Source: a virus
Direction: 5' to 3' (one strand)
Virus record (IMG/VR): IMGVR_UViG_3300032282_003042
Location: 1 to 60,271 of that record
DNA length: 60,271 nucleotides
Positions within the stretch are counted from its first letter, which is position 1. Each line of letters starts with the position of its first letter. Below, piece after piece: positions 22,934-31,136 of this stretch. Below the pieces are notes generated by a model. The model was not told the origin of the DNA, did not search any database, and saw only the letters and a list, made by a program, of their open reading frames with translations. Position numbers and translations under genes: made by a program.

Positions 22934-23587
22934 TTATATAAAAGTTGTTACTATTGCTCTTCTAAATTGATTTGGTTCTTGGGGAGTCCTATGGCAATGG
23001 AGTCCAGAAAATAAAATTATATCATCTTCTTTCGGTTGATGAATATGCCATTCTCCATTTTTATAAACTTTAACTTCTCCTCCAGTTACGTTATCCAAAT
23101 AAATCAATAAATTATTATGAGGAAAATCATGATCAACATGAGGCATTGTATATAATTCATTTTTTACATAATATGTCATATTGACATTTAATCTGTAAAT
23201 ATTATAAAAAGAAATATTATTATAATCTAATATTTCTTTTACACATTTTACAAAATTTTCGGCAAAATAACTAGTTATTTTACTATAAGGAGTTTCATTA
23301 TTAGGTCTTTCAATAATACAATGAGCAAAAAATGGAGTATTAGAATATTCTTCTTTTGAATCCAATTCATGCAAAAAATCATCTTCATTTGGTGTAGTTT
23401 TTTCGGCGTGATGCCAAATCATAGAACCACCAAAAATAAGTTCTTTAGTTTGTTTATATAAATCTGTTTTTGGATTTTCTAATACTATCAAAGGTTTTTC
23501 ATAAACTATTTGATTATAAGAAGGTAATGTAAATTGATTAGTATCTGGTTTTATTTTTGAAGTTTTTTTTGTTGATTTTTTATCCAT
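22934..23587 (-). CDS. 2-oxoglutarate/Fe(II)-dependent oxygenase (second copy)
   Basis: The 217-residue enzyme has iron ligands H150 and D152 (MPHVDHD), the distal His at 199 (HCHRTP) and the 2-oxoglutarate Arg at 209-210 (QFRRAIVTTF). NNLLIYLDNVTGGEVKVY is the typical double-strand core. The basic N-terminal tail (KKSTKKTSKIK) may aid nucleic-acid binding. It is not a close copy of the gene at 14261-14851, and its place inside the clamp-loader operon is unusual. Substrate unknown; similar phage genes are annotated as prolyl hydroxylase-like. Confidence 0.87.
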   Translation of the reverse strand: MDKKSTKKTSKIKPDTNQFTLPSYNQIVYEKPLIVLENPKTDLYKQTKELIFGGSMIWHHAEKTTPNEDDFLHELDSKEEYSNTPFFAHCIIERPNNETPYSKITSYFAENFVKCVKEILDYNNISFYNIYRLNVNMTYYVKNELYTMPHVDHDFPHNNLLIYLDNVTGGEVKVYKNGEWHIHQPKEDDIILFSGLHCHRTPQEPNQFRRAIVTTFI

Positions 23588-23592
23588 AATAA

Positions 23593-24540
23593 TTATTTAA
23601 ATTGACATGTCATCATAATTTCCGTCAAACAAGCAAGCATATTAATTTCTTGATCCGCAACAAAAGAAATTTGGTACTGATATTTAGCAATAATTAATAC
23701 AGCTTCTGGTATAGATGTGGATTTTAAATTATCGTATAAAGAATCATATATTTTTCTCAAAACTGTATTTGGATCATTATTGATATTTTCAGCTACCCAT
23801 TTTTTTACGTTAGTAAATTCTTTATTTTTTAAAGATCTTAAAAGATCATCTAATGTAATATCAGCAACATCCACAAGTATTGCACTAGAGATTTTTCCAT
23901 TAGATGCAAATCGCTGACATTCATTCAAAAGACGACGCCAATCAGGATAAAATCTTTTTATTAATTTTATGAGAATTTTTTGGTCATAAGAAACAGATTG
24001 CTCATCTAAAATTGATTTCAATCGAACAAAAAATTTAGCTTGAAGTTTCTCCTCTTCATCTTTATTAATTTTAAAATCAATAACCGTACATCTAGAATGT
24101 AATGGGTCAATGATTTTGTTTGGAAAATTGCAAGTAAAGATGAATCTACAATTACCATGAAATTCCTCAACAGCGGTTCTGAGCGACAACTGCACATCGC
24201 TGGTGGTGTTGTCTGCTTCATCGATAATGACGACTTTGTGGGGGGCGCTAGAGGTCAATGAGACAGTTGTGGCAAATTGCCTGACCTTATTTCGAACCGT
24301 GTCCAAAAAACGTCCTTCATCAGAACCGTTGATGACAATGTATGACGCTCCAATTTCATCACATATTGCTTTAGCCACTGTTGTTTTTCCCACACCAGCA
24401 GAACCACAAAGCAGAAGATTGGGAATCTCTTTCTGTTCAATAAATCCTTTAAACGAGTTTTTAATATTCACTGGAAGAATACAATCCTCAAGAGTGTGAG
24501 GACGATATTCTTCTACCCATAAAAATTTTCTATTCATCAA
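23593..24540 (-). CDS. 44: Clamp loader ATPase subunit, T4 gp44 type
   Basis: This 315-residue AAA+ ATPase opens and loads the sliding clamp together with gp62. Motifs: WVEEYRPHTLEDCILP at the start, Walker A GSAGVGKT (46-53), Walker B VVIIDEADN, sensor 1 FIFTCNFPNK and the SRC arginine finger region HSRCTVIDF. Length is like T4 gp44 (319). The ATGATG overlap with the gp45 stop gives coupling, which sets loader and clamp levels. Confidence 0.97.
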   Translation of the reverse strand: MMNRKFLWVEEYRPHTLEDCILPVNIKNSFKGFIEQKEIPNLLLCGSAGVGKTTVAKAICDEIGASYIVINGSDEGRFLDTVRNKVRQFATTVSLTSSAPHKVVIIDEADNTTSDVQLSLRTAVEEFHGNCRFIFTCNFPNKIIDPLHSRCTVIDFKINKDEEEKLQAKFFVRLKSILDEQSVSYDQKILIKLIKRFYPDWRRLLNECQRFASNGKISSAILVDVADITLDDLLRSLKNKEFTNVKKWVAENINNDPNTVLRKIYDSLYDNLKSTSIPEAVLIIAKYQYQISFVADQEINMLACLTEIMMTCQFK

Positions 24541-25214
24541 GGTTCAAGAGCAATATAATACGTTAAATCTAAAGAAGAATGTTTCCATTCGGTAATCATT
24601 TTACTAGAAATTTTAACATTATAATCACCAGGAAACAATCTAATATTTTCCATTTTCATAAACAATTCATAATGTCCAGTATTATCTCCAGGTATTTCCA
24701 AAGAAAATATATTACTAGTTTCGTTCTCTTTATCTACAAGACTAAGAATAACAGTTCCACCAATCGATTCAAATTTTAAATCAGGAATTTGATATACACT
24801 ATAAGCTTTATGCAAAGCATTAATATTTTCTTGCCTCAAAACAAATTCCATGTCAGCTCCAGGAAATTTAATATTTTTATCTGGAGCAGCTTTTAAAGTA
24901 ATCTCTGGGTCAGAAAAATAATACTTTGCACTCATTCCTTTTGATTTAATATTAACATATTCGCTATTATTAAATTCTAATGTAGGAACAGTATTGCCAT
25001 TTGAAAATAAGCTCAACCCAGCAAGAAATTGGTTGAGGTCGTAAATACCAAAAGTAATGGGAAAATTTTCTTCACAAGTATATTGTGCAACAGCATTTTC
25101 ACCAACACTAATAGTTTTTAAAACATTACCTTCTCTAATAAGAATAGAACTATTAATGGTACAAAAATTTTTTAACACCGCCATGGTGTTTTGCGAAATA
25201 GTAATTTGACTCAT
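24537..25214 (-). CDS. 45: Sliding clamp, T4 gp45 type
   Basis: This 225-residue clamp trimerises around DNA and holds gp43. In T4 it also activates late transcription by binding gp55 and gp33. The PCNA-like fold is seen from residue 5 (ISQNTMAVLKNFCTINSSILI), with an inner helix around FGIYDLNQFLAGLSLF. SLEIPGDNTGHYELFMKMENI and the C-terminal LDLTYYIALEP end the fold. It is first in the gp45-gp44-gp62-regA series and overlaps the upstream gene by 4 nt. Confidence 0.95.
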   Translation of the reverse strand: MSQITISQNTMAVLKNFCTINSSILIREGNVLKTISVGENAVAQYTCEENFPITFGIYDLNQFLAGLSLFSNGNTVPTLEFNNSEYVNIKSKGMSAKYYFSDPEITLKAAPDKNIKFPGADMEFVLRQENINALHKAYSVYQIPDLKFESIGGTVILSLVDKENETSNIFSLEIPGDNTGHYELFMKMENIRLFPGDYNVKISSKMITEWKHSSLDLTYYIALEP

Positions 25215-25519
25215 TTGAACTCCGAAAGACCGTTTTGAGTGCGAGTATAATGCTTATCAAAGTGAAGAAGAAGCATAGCGTAATGAATTACTTTTAGTAA
25301 ATCACGCTTGTTCAAACCATCTTTATCACCATAACGACTACCATACTTAAGAATGTTTGCTTGACAAAAAGCAGAAGCAAGTTTTTTTGCTGCCATCAAA
25401 TCAATTGTTTGAATATCATCATAACCCTCTTCATCCCCACAGTAATGACCGTGATAAGTGCTAATAATATATTCTTCAATATCTTTGAAAATTTTATCTT
25501 CATTGTATTTCCACTGCAT
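25211..25519 (-). CDS. Conserved T4-like phage protein, unknown function
   Basis: The start at 25519 is chosen for its GGAGG site 6 nt upstream. The 102-residue protein is helical and acidic: KYNEDKIFKDIEEYIISTYHGHY, then DIQTIDLMAAKKLASAFCQANILKY and GLNKRDLLKVIHYAMLLLHF. I recall this pattern next to gp45 in marine T4-like phages. No catalytic motif is evident. Tight spacing on both sides (stop overlap with gp45) supports joint expression. Confidence 0.8.
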   Translation of the reverse strand: MQWKYNEDKIFKDIEEYIISTYHGHYCGDEEGYDDIQTIDLMAAKKLASAFCQANILKYGSRYGDKDGLNKRDLLKVIHYAMLLLHFDKHYTRTQNGLSEFK

Positions 25520-25520
25520 T

Positions 25521-25694
25521 TTATTCCTCCATAACATACTGTAAGTCATCATGATAGCATTCTTTTAATGTTCCGTCAAGTGCCTTAACAAATAGTTTTG
25601 TTTTATGACCACCCAAAATCTTGACGGAACTGCCGTCCCGAAGGACGGCAATGTTACCTACGTAACCGTGAAATTCAGGACGGGAGTTCTTCAT
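25521..25694 (-). CDS. Small conserved protein, 57 aa
   Basis: The start at 25694 gives MKNSRPEFHGYVGNIAVLRDGSS with GGAAG upstream; a longer frame exists but would overlap the MoxR gene fully. The product is a compact beta-type domain (SVKILGGHKTKLFVKALDGTLKECYHDDLQYVMEE). It overlaps the MoxR-like gene end by 20 nt. The coding sequence contains a strong hairpin with a UUCG loop at 25631-25650. Function unknown. Confidence 0.7.
   Translation of the reverse strand: MKNSRPEFHGYVGNIAVLRDGSSVKILGGHKTKLFVKALDGTLKECYHDDLQYVMEE
25631..25650 (-). promoter_or_regulatory. UUCG-capped hairpin inside a small gene
   Basis: On the minus strand TGCCGTCC-TTCG-GGACGGCA forms a perfect 8-bp stem with a C(UUCG)G tetraloop, much more GC-rich than its surroundings. 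No T-run follows, so it is unlikely to be a simple terminator. It could pause RNA polymerase or protect an mRNA end between the MoxR-like gene and gp45. Confidence 0.5.
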
Positions 25695-26805
25695 TAGTTT
25701 CTTCCTTAGTTTCTTCTGCGACACTAGCATCAATCTTGTCGTACAGCTCCATGAAGCTAGATTTGGTTTCGTCATCAAAACGATTCACACAAACTTGAAT
25801 CGCTTTCATACGTTTGCCAAAGATACTATAAGCACGAATAATATGAGTCAACCGACGAGTAGAAATAACTTCATCAACACCACCATCTTTAAAAGTTTTG
25901 CGAATGATATCTGCCCAAGAGGCAAGCTTTTCACAAAATTCAATATCTTCGCAATTGAATTTTTTAGAAAGTTTTTCAAGAATTTTTTGTTCTGTTTTGG
26001 CAGTAGGGTAATCTTGTTCGAAAGTAAGAGCAAATCGCTCAAGGAATGCTTCATTTAGAACGTTAGTACCAATAAAACGCCCATCATCAGAACCTTTACC
26101 TTTGGTATTTGCAGTTGCAATAATCGTAAATCCAGAAGCTGGTTGTACGTATCGACCAGTTTTTTTAAGGAATACACCTTTACCTTCGAGAATAGATTGA
26201 AGACACATAATCTTATTGGAAGCAAGGTCAATCTCATCAAGAAGCAAAACAGCTCCACGTTCCAATGCTTCAATCACAGGACCATTATGCCAAACAGTTT
26301 CTCCATTTACCAAACGGAAACCACCAATCAAATCATCTTCATCAGTTTCGATGGTGATGTTAACACGAATCAACTCACGCTTCAGTTGAGCACAAGCTTG
26401 TTCAACACCGAAAGTTTTACCGTTACCAGACATACCAGTGATGAATACAGGATAAAAAATTCCAGAAGAAATAATTTTTTTGACATCACTAAAATTACCA
26501 AAGCTAACAAAGTTAGCATCTTTCTCTGGAATCAAAGATTGACGAGGAATTACGACATGTTCAACTGCTTGTTCAGCAATTGGTTCGGCAGAAGGAGAAT
26601 TGTAAGTATGTTCAATTTCCTGAGCAGTGAGGTTCCAACGACCATGACCAACTTTATATTGATCAAGACGTTTTGCGATAGTAGAATACGACGAACAAAA
26701 TTCTTCAGCAGCTGCAATAATAGCATTACTACCAAAATCAGATCCAAAATTTACAGAAATAAAAGAAACGAGAGCTTCTTGTTCGATGATTGCTTTACGA
26801 GCCAT
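25675..26805 (-). CDS. MoxR/CobS-like AAA+ ATPase
   Basis: The start at 26805 has AAGGAG 9 nt upstream. The 376-residue protein is a AAA+ ATPase of the MoxR class, often annotated CobS in marine phages: Walker A GMSGNGKT (124-131), Walker B LLLDEID (187-193) and sensor 1 ATANTKGKG. The N-terminal 90 residues are a helical adapter with a DNA-binding-like segment. MoxR ATPases act with VWA-domain partners to remodel or metallate target proteins, and such a partner is the next upstream gene (26890-29085). A direct cobalamin role is not shown by the sequence. Confidence 0.88.
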   Translation of the reverse strand: MARKAIIEQEALVSFISVNFGSDFGSNAIIAAAEEFCSSYSTIAKRLDQYKVGHGRWNLTAQEIEHTYNSPSAEPIAEQAVEHVVIPRQSLIPEKDANFVSFGNFSDVKKIISSGIFYPVFITGMSGNGKTFGVEQACAQLKRELIRVNITIETDEDDLIGGFRLVNGETVWHNGPVIEALERGAVLLLDEIDLASNKIMCLQSILEGKGVFLKKTGRYVQPASGFTIIATANTKGKGSDDGRFIGTNVLNEAFLERFALTFEQDYPTAKTEQKILEKLSKKFNCEDIEFCEKLASWADIIRKTFKDGGVDEVISTRRLTHIIRAYSIFGKRMKAIQVCVNRFDDETKSSFMELYDKIDASVAEETKEETNEELPS

Positions 26806-26889
26806 GATAAATAATCTCCTTTGTGGATAAAAGTATTGTAGCAGATACGGAGGGCATTGTGAGGTGCCCATGGACAGTTTAAAAATTGG

Positions 26890-29085
26890 TCAAGAAACCA
26901 AAGAAGCAAAAGAAGAAAGAAGTTTTTTATTGGTAGCTTTATTCTTGAGCATAGTACGAAATGCTTTGCTAATATCAACAGTATCAGCTTTTTCATCAAC
27001 TGTCATATTTACATTAGATGCAGACATATTATTCGAAGAAATGAAATACAAAGCATCATAACCAAGACCATTCAATTCATAACTTTTTTCTTTACGCCAA
27101 ATTTTCATTACTTCATCTGGAGTAGAAAGTTTTTTAGATGTTTCACTATAATAATCTCGATAAACGTAAGAGAAAGAACTTCCACCACAAATTCGAAATC
27201 CAATAAGATTAACTTCAGGAAAATTATCCTTTAGATTTTCCAATAAGATTGTGGTAACACTATTACTCCAACTTCCTGGATTAAAATTTCGATAAACATG
27301 ACCGATTTCTCGATCACGGAGAGCTGTATCAGAAGAAATGTAATGCATTCCAAAACCAGAACGAGATGTAGAGCCATAACGTTTTTTCAAATCAACATTG
27401 TAATTAATGTTATTTGCTTCCCCATCAGTAAGAATCACTACATTAACTTTTTGTAGTTTGTTTTTGTTTTTAAAGTTAGGAATAATTTTATGAAGAGCCA
27501 TAATTGATTCGTTGAGTGGTGTACCACTCAGATCAAGACCACTAGGAATTGAATATGCGGAATAACAATCACGATCTTGTCGATATGCAAGACGCCATAG
27601 ATTAAGCATCGCTTTTTCAAACATCCTATTATTAACTTTAGAACTTACAAAATTAAGCATAGAGAACGTGCGATAGACATCAATAATTCCATGCTTACGT
27701 TTATAATGATCTTTCGAATGAATATCAGAATTAATATAAGAATTAGACCATTCTTGAGTAAAACCATAAACTTCAAATGGAATTTGAACTTTTTTACAAA
27801 ACCACACAAGATTAAAAAGTTGTTTGACAGTATCAAGAAGATGATCTGACATTGATCCAGACCAATCAAGAACAAAAATCAATCCATGATTTTTACCATC
27901 AGGAACAACAGAAATTTTACGAAAAATATCATCATTATATTTGTATGTGTGAAGCATTTTCGTATCAAGCATTCCAGTACGAGCTGTTGACATACGTTGA
28001 TATTCATCAGCAGATTTCTTCATCTCAAATTCTTTAACAAGATAGTTAACTTCTTTTTGAGAGTCATTGCGATATTTTTTATATTCATTGTCGCAACAAG
28101 AAAAAACAGTATCATCAAATTTATTTTGTAGTTCTTCAAAAAATGCAGAAACATAATTAGTAAGTTTATCACAAGAAACTACAATTTGATCAATTTTGAG
28201 ATCAGGACGTTCTACATAATATGTTTCTGAATGATTATGACCAGTCAAATCTTTTGTTTTATCATCAAAATTTTTTTGTGTTTTAGAAGTAGTTTCATCT
28301 TGATTTTTTGATTTGTTTTCAGATCCAGATTTACTGCCATCTGATTCAGAATTTTCAGATTGATCTAATTGTTGTTCTTGCGTAAATTCTTGATTACCAG
28401 AAGTTTTAAATTCTTCTGCATCACCATTTTGTTGTTCGCCATTGCTTGACATTTGAGTGTCATTGCCTTGTCCCGATTGACCTGCAACTTTATTTTGAGT
28501 TTGAATATCAAAATTATTAATCACATCTTCATTTTGTTCTTTCGTATGTTTCATAAGCAATTCACAAATATGAAGAACTTCATCAAATGTTTCAGCTCCT
28601 TCAATCATTTTGATATAATGCTGTTCTTCTTCGACAAAAGGAATACAAGCATGAGCACCAATTTTGAAATGAAGATTGATGCGATCAATAAAATTAATTT
28701 TTGTGAGATCTTCTTTAGCAATGCCAAAAAAATCATCCCTATTCAATTCACTATAACCATTGTAAAAAGTACGAGCTAGCCCAGGAAACTTACGTTTCAT
28801 AAGTTTCTCAATTCGAGCATCTTCAACTACATTGATATAATCTTTAGGAACATTAGGAGGAACTTTGTCACGCCAATCTTCATTAGGAGTATACAAAGCA
28901 TGTCCAACTTCATGTCCCACCAGAAGGTCGTATACGACCCCAGAAGCCCTGTTCCAAATAGGAAGGGTCAAGACACGGTTAAGTACATCAAACGATGCTG
29001 TAGGGACCTTCTTGTGCTCAATCACGAGGTTTTCTGTGGCAAGCAACTTAGCTAGTTGCCCTTTGACTTCATGGTTAACAGACAT
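26890..29085 (-). CDS. CobT-like VWA protein with HExxH metallopeptidase motif
   Basis: The 731-residue protein begins with a zinc-peptidase-like domain: GHEVGHALYTP (H58, E59, H62) followed by NVVEDARIEKL, a likely third ligand. A long Gln/Ser/Asp/Glu-rich linker covers about 200-280. A VWA domain follows with the MIDAS motif DWSGSMSD (residues about 406-413) and VVILTDGEANN. VWA proteins of this type pair with MoxR/CobS ATPases, and the ATPase gene follows 84 nt downstream. Together they may modify, fold or cleave a phage or host target. The peptidase activity is predicted, not shown. Confidence 0.85.
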   Translation of the reverse strand: MSVNHEVKGQLAKLLATENLVIEHKKVPTASFDVLNRVLTLPIWNRASGVVYDLLVGHEVGHALYTPNEDWRDKVPPNVPKDYINVVEDARIEKLMKRKFPGLARTFYNGYSELNRDDFFGIAKEDLTKINFIDRINLHFKIGAHACIPFVEEEQHYIKMIEGAETFDEVLHICELLMKHTKEQNEDVINNFDIQTQNKVAGQSGQGNDTQMSSNGEQQNGDAEEFKTSGNQEFTQEQQLDQSENSESDGSKSGSENKSKNQDETTSKTQKNFDDKTKDLTGHNHSETYYVERPDLKIDQIVVSCDKLTNYVSAFFEELQNKFDDTVFSCCDNEYKKYRNDSQKEVNYLVKEFEMKKSADEYQRMSTARTGMLDTKMLHTYKYNDDIFRKISVVPDGKNHGLIFVLDWSGSMSDHLLDTVKQLFNLVWFCKKVQIPFEVYGFTQEWSNSYINSDIHSKDHYKRKHGIIDVYRTFSMLNFVSSKVNNRMFEKAMLNLWRLAYRQDRDCYSAYSIPSGLDLSGTPLNESIMALHKIIPNFKNKNKLQKVNVVILTDGEANNINYNVDLKKRYGSTSRSGFGMHYISSDTALRDREIGHVYRNFNPGSWSNSVTTILLENLKDNFPEVNLIGFRICGGSSFSYVYRDYYSETSKKLSTPDEVMKIWRKEKSYELNGLGYDALYFISSNNMSASNVNMTVDEKADTVDISKAFRTMLKNKATNKKLLSSFASLVS

Positions 29086-29117
29086 GGTTTTCTTTTGAAC
29101 TGAAAATAGTATACAAC

Positions 29118-29139
29118 AAAAAAGGGCTGTTGCCAGCCC
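29118..29139 (-). terminator. Rho-independent terminator after gp46
   Basis: The minus strand has GGGCTG-GCAA-CAGCCC (29139-29124) followed by six T residues. It lies 4 nt beyond the gp46 stop and separates the recombination genes from the VWA/MoxR unit. Confidence 0.85.
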
Positions 29140-29142
29140 CCC

Positions 29143-30873
29143 TCAGTCCACTTCAGAAACTGTCACACGAGACACACTGAAATTTTTTACTTTTTCAAAT
29201 TTAATCGTTTTGTCAAATTTTTCCGATATACCTTCTTTATGAGATATAACAAAAACATTTGTTTTATCATCAAAATTTTTCAAAATCCATCCCAATTCTC
29301 CCGTGCCATTTTGATCTAGAGAACCATCAAAGATTTCATCTAAAATGAGAAGGTTAGTATCCACGCTATTCTTAAGTTTAGCAATAGCTCTCCAAGTAAG
29401 CAACAAAGCAATATCAATCCTAGCTTTTTCCCCTTCAGAAAAAGATTCATATGAAAATGCATCCCTATATCTAGATTTAATTGTCTCTTCAAAACTTTCA
29501 TTCAATGTAAAGTTTACATAAAAATCCATGTTTTGAAGATAGTCATTAATCAGCTTATTCATCACTGGCAAATATTTTTGAATAATTCTTGATTTAATAC
29601 CATTATCTTTCAAAAGTTGATTAGCTACCAAAAGACAATCACGTTCTTCTTTAACATTAGCCATTTGATGTTCGGCTTCTTGTAAAGCTTTTTCCAAACC
29701 TTGTAGTTTAGAATCTTCCTCGTTACGATTAGTATTATTATTTTGTAGTTCAGAAATTTCTTGTTGAAGATCTTGAATTTGTGATTGGTAAGAACTAATT
29801 TGAAACTGCTGAATTTGAGTTTCGTTAAAAACACTGGTTAATTGTTGACTTAATTCAGTGTATTTGAATTCACGTTCTTCTTCTAGTTTAATTGCCAGCT
29901 CCATTTCTTCCATGCCCTGTTTCAGTTCTTTTATGGATTCCATAATCTCAGACACCTTAGCATCCCGAAGGTCTTCGCTAATGTGCTGTGTGCAGGTTGG
30001 GCAAGTGGTGTTCTCTGTAAAAAACTGATGTTCTTTTTTGTGGGTGGTAAACTTCTGCTGAATCTTACCACGAAGATTACCAAGCTTTCTAAGTTTGCCT
30101 GTGGCGGTAGCAAAATTTTCAATTTCTTTGCTTAAAGTATTTCTTTGTTCGTCGAAGTCTTTAAGTTTGTCGTTAACTTCTTGCTCAAGACTTGCCAGGT
30201 GAACAATCTTATTATTCTTCTCCTGAATATCGTTTTGATTTTGAAGATCCAGATTCACAATAAAGTTCTTCTGCATCGTGACTTTTTCCTGAAGAAGATC
30301 TATTTGATAATCACGATCTTTGATATCGTCGTTAGCAAATTTAAGCTTTTCTTTGAGATTGATATTCATCACCGAGAAGATCTGAATGTCAAGAATGTCT
30401 TCGATGATTTCTCTGCGTGATGCCAATGGCAATCTCATAAAAGGAACAAAAGTAGAAGAACCAAGAACTACAATTTGAGTAAATGATTTATAATTCATTT
30501 TCAAAATATTTTGTTCTAGTTGTTTTTGATTATCTATTGTAGAAGATGCTTGATCAAGCATCTCTCCATTTTGATATATTTCAAATACAGTTGGTTTAAT
30601 TCCTCTACGTATTAAATAATCGTTTTTACCTATTTGAAATTCTATTTCTGCAAGGCAATCTTTATCATTAATACTATTAACAAGTAATGGTTTATTAATT
30701 TTTCTAAATGGTTTGCCAAACAAAGAAAAAGTGAGGGCATCCAATACTGTACTTTTGCCAGCTCCATTTTGCCCTATAATTAAATTTGTTTTTTTATCAA
30801 CCAAATTTATTTCTGTAAAAATATTCCCAGTTGACAAGAAATTTTTCCATCTAAGTTTTTTAAATATAATCAT
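29143..30873 (-). CDS. 46: Recombination endonuclease subunit gp46 (Rad50/SbcC type)
   Basis: The 576-residue ABC-type ATPase works with gp47 to resect DNA ends for recombination. Walker A is GQNGAGKS (34-41). A long coiled coil follows with a zinc hook CPTC in the middle (about residue 290), and the C-terminal ABC motif FSEGEKARIDIALLLTWR and Walker B LLILDEIFDGSLD complete the head domain. It overlaps a small DUF3110-like gene by 4 nt, with gp47 just beyond it. A terminator follows. Confidence 0.95.
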   Translation of the reverse strand: MIIFKKLRWKNFLSTGNIFTEINLVDKKTNLIIGQNGAGKSTVLDALTFSLFGKPFRKINKPLLVNSINDKDCLAEIEFQIGKNDYLIRRGIKPTVFEIYQNGEMLDQASSTIDNQKQLEQNILKMNYKSFTQIVVLGSSTFVPFMRLPLASRREIIEDILDIQIFSVMNINLKEKLKFANDDIKDRDYQIDLLQEKVTMQKNFIVNLDLQNQNDIQEKNNKIVHLASLEQEVNDKLKDFDEQRNTLSKEIENFATATGKLRKLGNLRGKIQQKFTTHKKEHQFFTENTTCPTCTQHISEDLRDAKVSEIMESIKELKQGMEEMELAIKLEEEREFKYTELSQQLTSVFNETQIQQFQISSYQSQIQDLQQEISELQNNNTNRNEEDSKLQGLEKALQEAEHQMANVKEERDCLLVANQLLKDNGIKSRIIQKYLPVMNKLINDYLQNMDFYVNFTLNESFEETIKSRYRDAFSYESFSEGEKARIDIALLLTWRAIAKLKNSVDTNLLILDEIFDGSLDQNGTGELGWILKNFDDKTNVFVISHKEGISEKFDKTIKFEKVKNFSVSRVTVSEVD

Positions 30874-31133
30874 ATAAAATCTTTTGGGGGAATAATAAAA
30901 TCATCTGAAGTAATTATAGTATATTTTTGATTTCTAAATTCACAAGCATCAATCATATCATCTTCATTTATTTCGATTATTGATAAAGGTGGCATGTCAT
31001 TTGTTTGCTCAAGTAAAAATGAATACCTTTTTATATCGTCTTCTTCTTCAAATATAGGAATTATTTGTTCGCCTGCATCATTTTTTATGCAAAATACTCC
31101 TTCTGGATTTGATTCTAAAGTTAAAATATACAT
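30870..31133 (-). CDS. DUF3110-like small protein between gp46 and gp47
   Basis: The 87-residue protein has VFCIKNDAGEQIIPIFEEEDDIKRYSFLLEQ and a run of acidic residues, then IITSDDFIIPPKDFI. The pattern of a short sensor-like fold with an EEEDDxxRYxxxLE motif resembles DUF3110, common in cyanobacteria and their phages; I give this from memory. It sits in the recombination operon, overlapping gp46. Function unknown. Confidence 0.75.
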   Translation of the reverse strand: MYILTLESNPEGVFCIKNDAGEQIIPIFEEEDDIKRYSFLLEQTNDMPPLSIIEINEDDMIDACEFRNQKYTIITSDDFIIPPKDFI

Positions 31134-31136
31134 ATA

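Noticed and set aside
26143-26814. 223-residue ORF on the plus strand
   Set aside because: It lies wholly opposite the MoxR-like ATPase, has no ribosome-binding site or family pattern, and is a composition shadow of the real gene.
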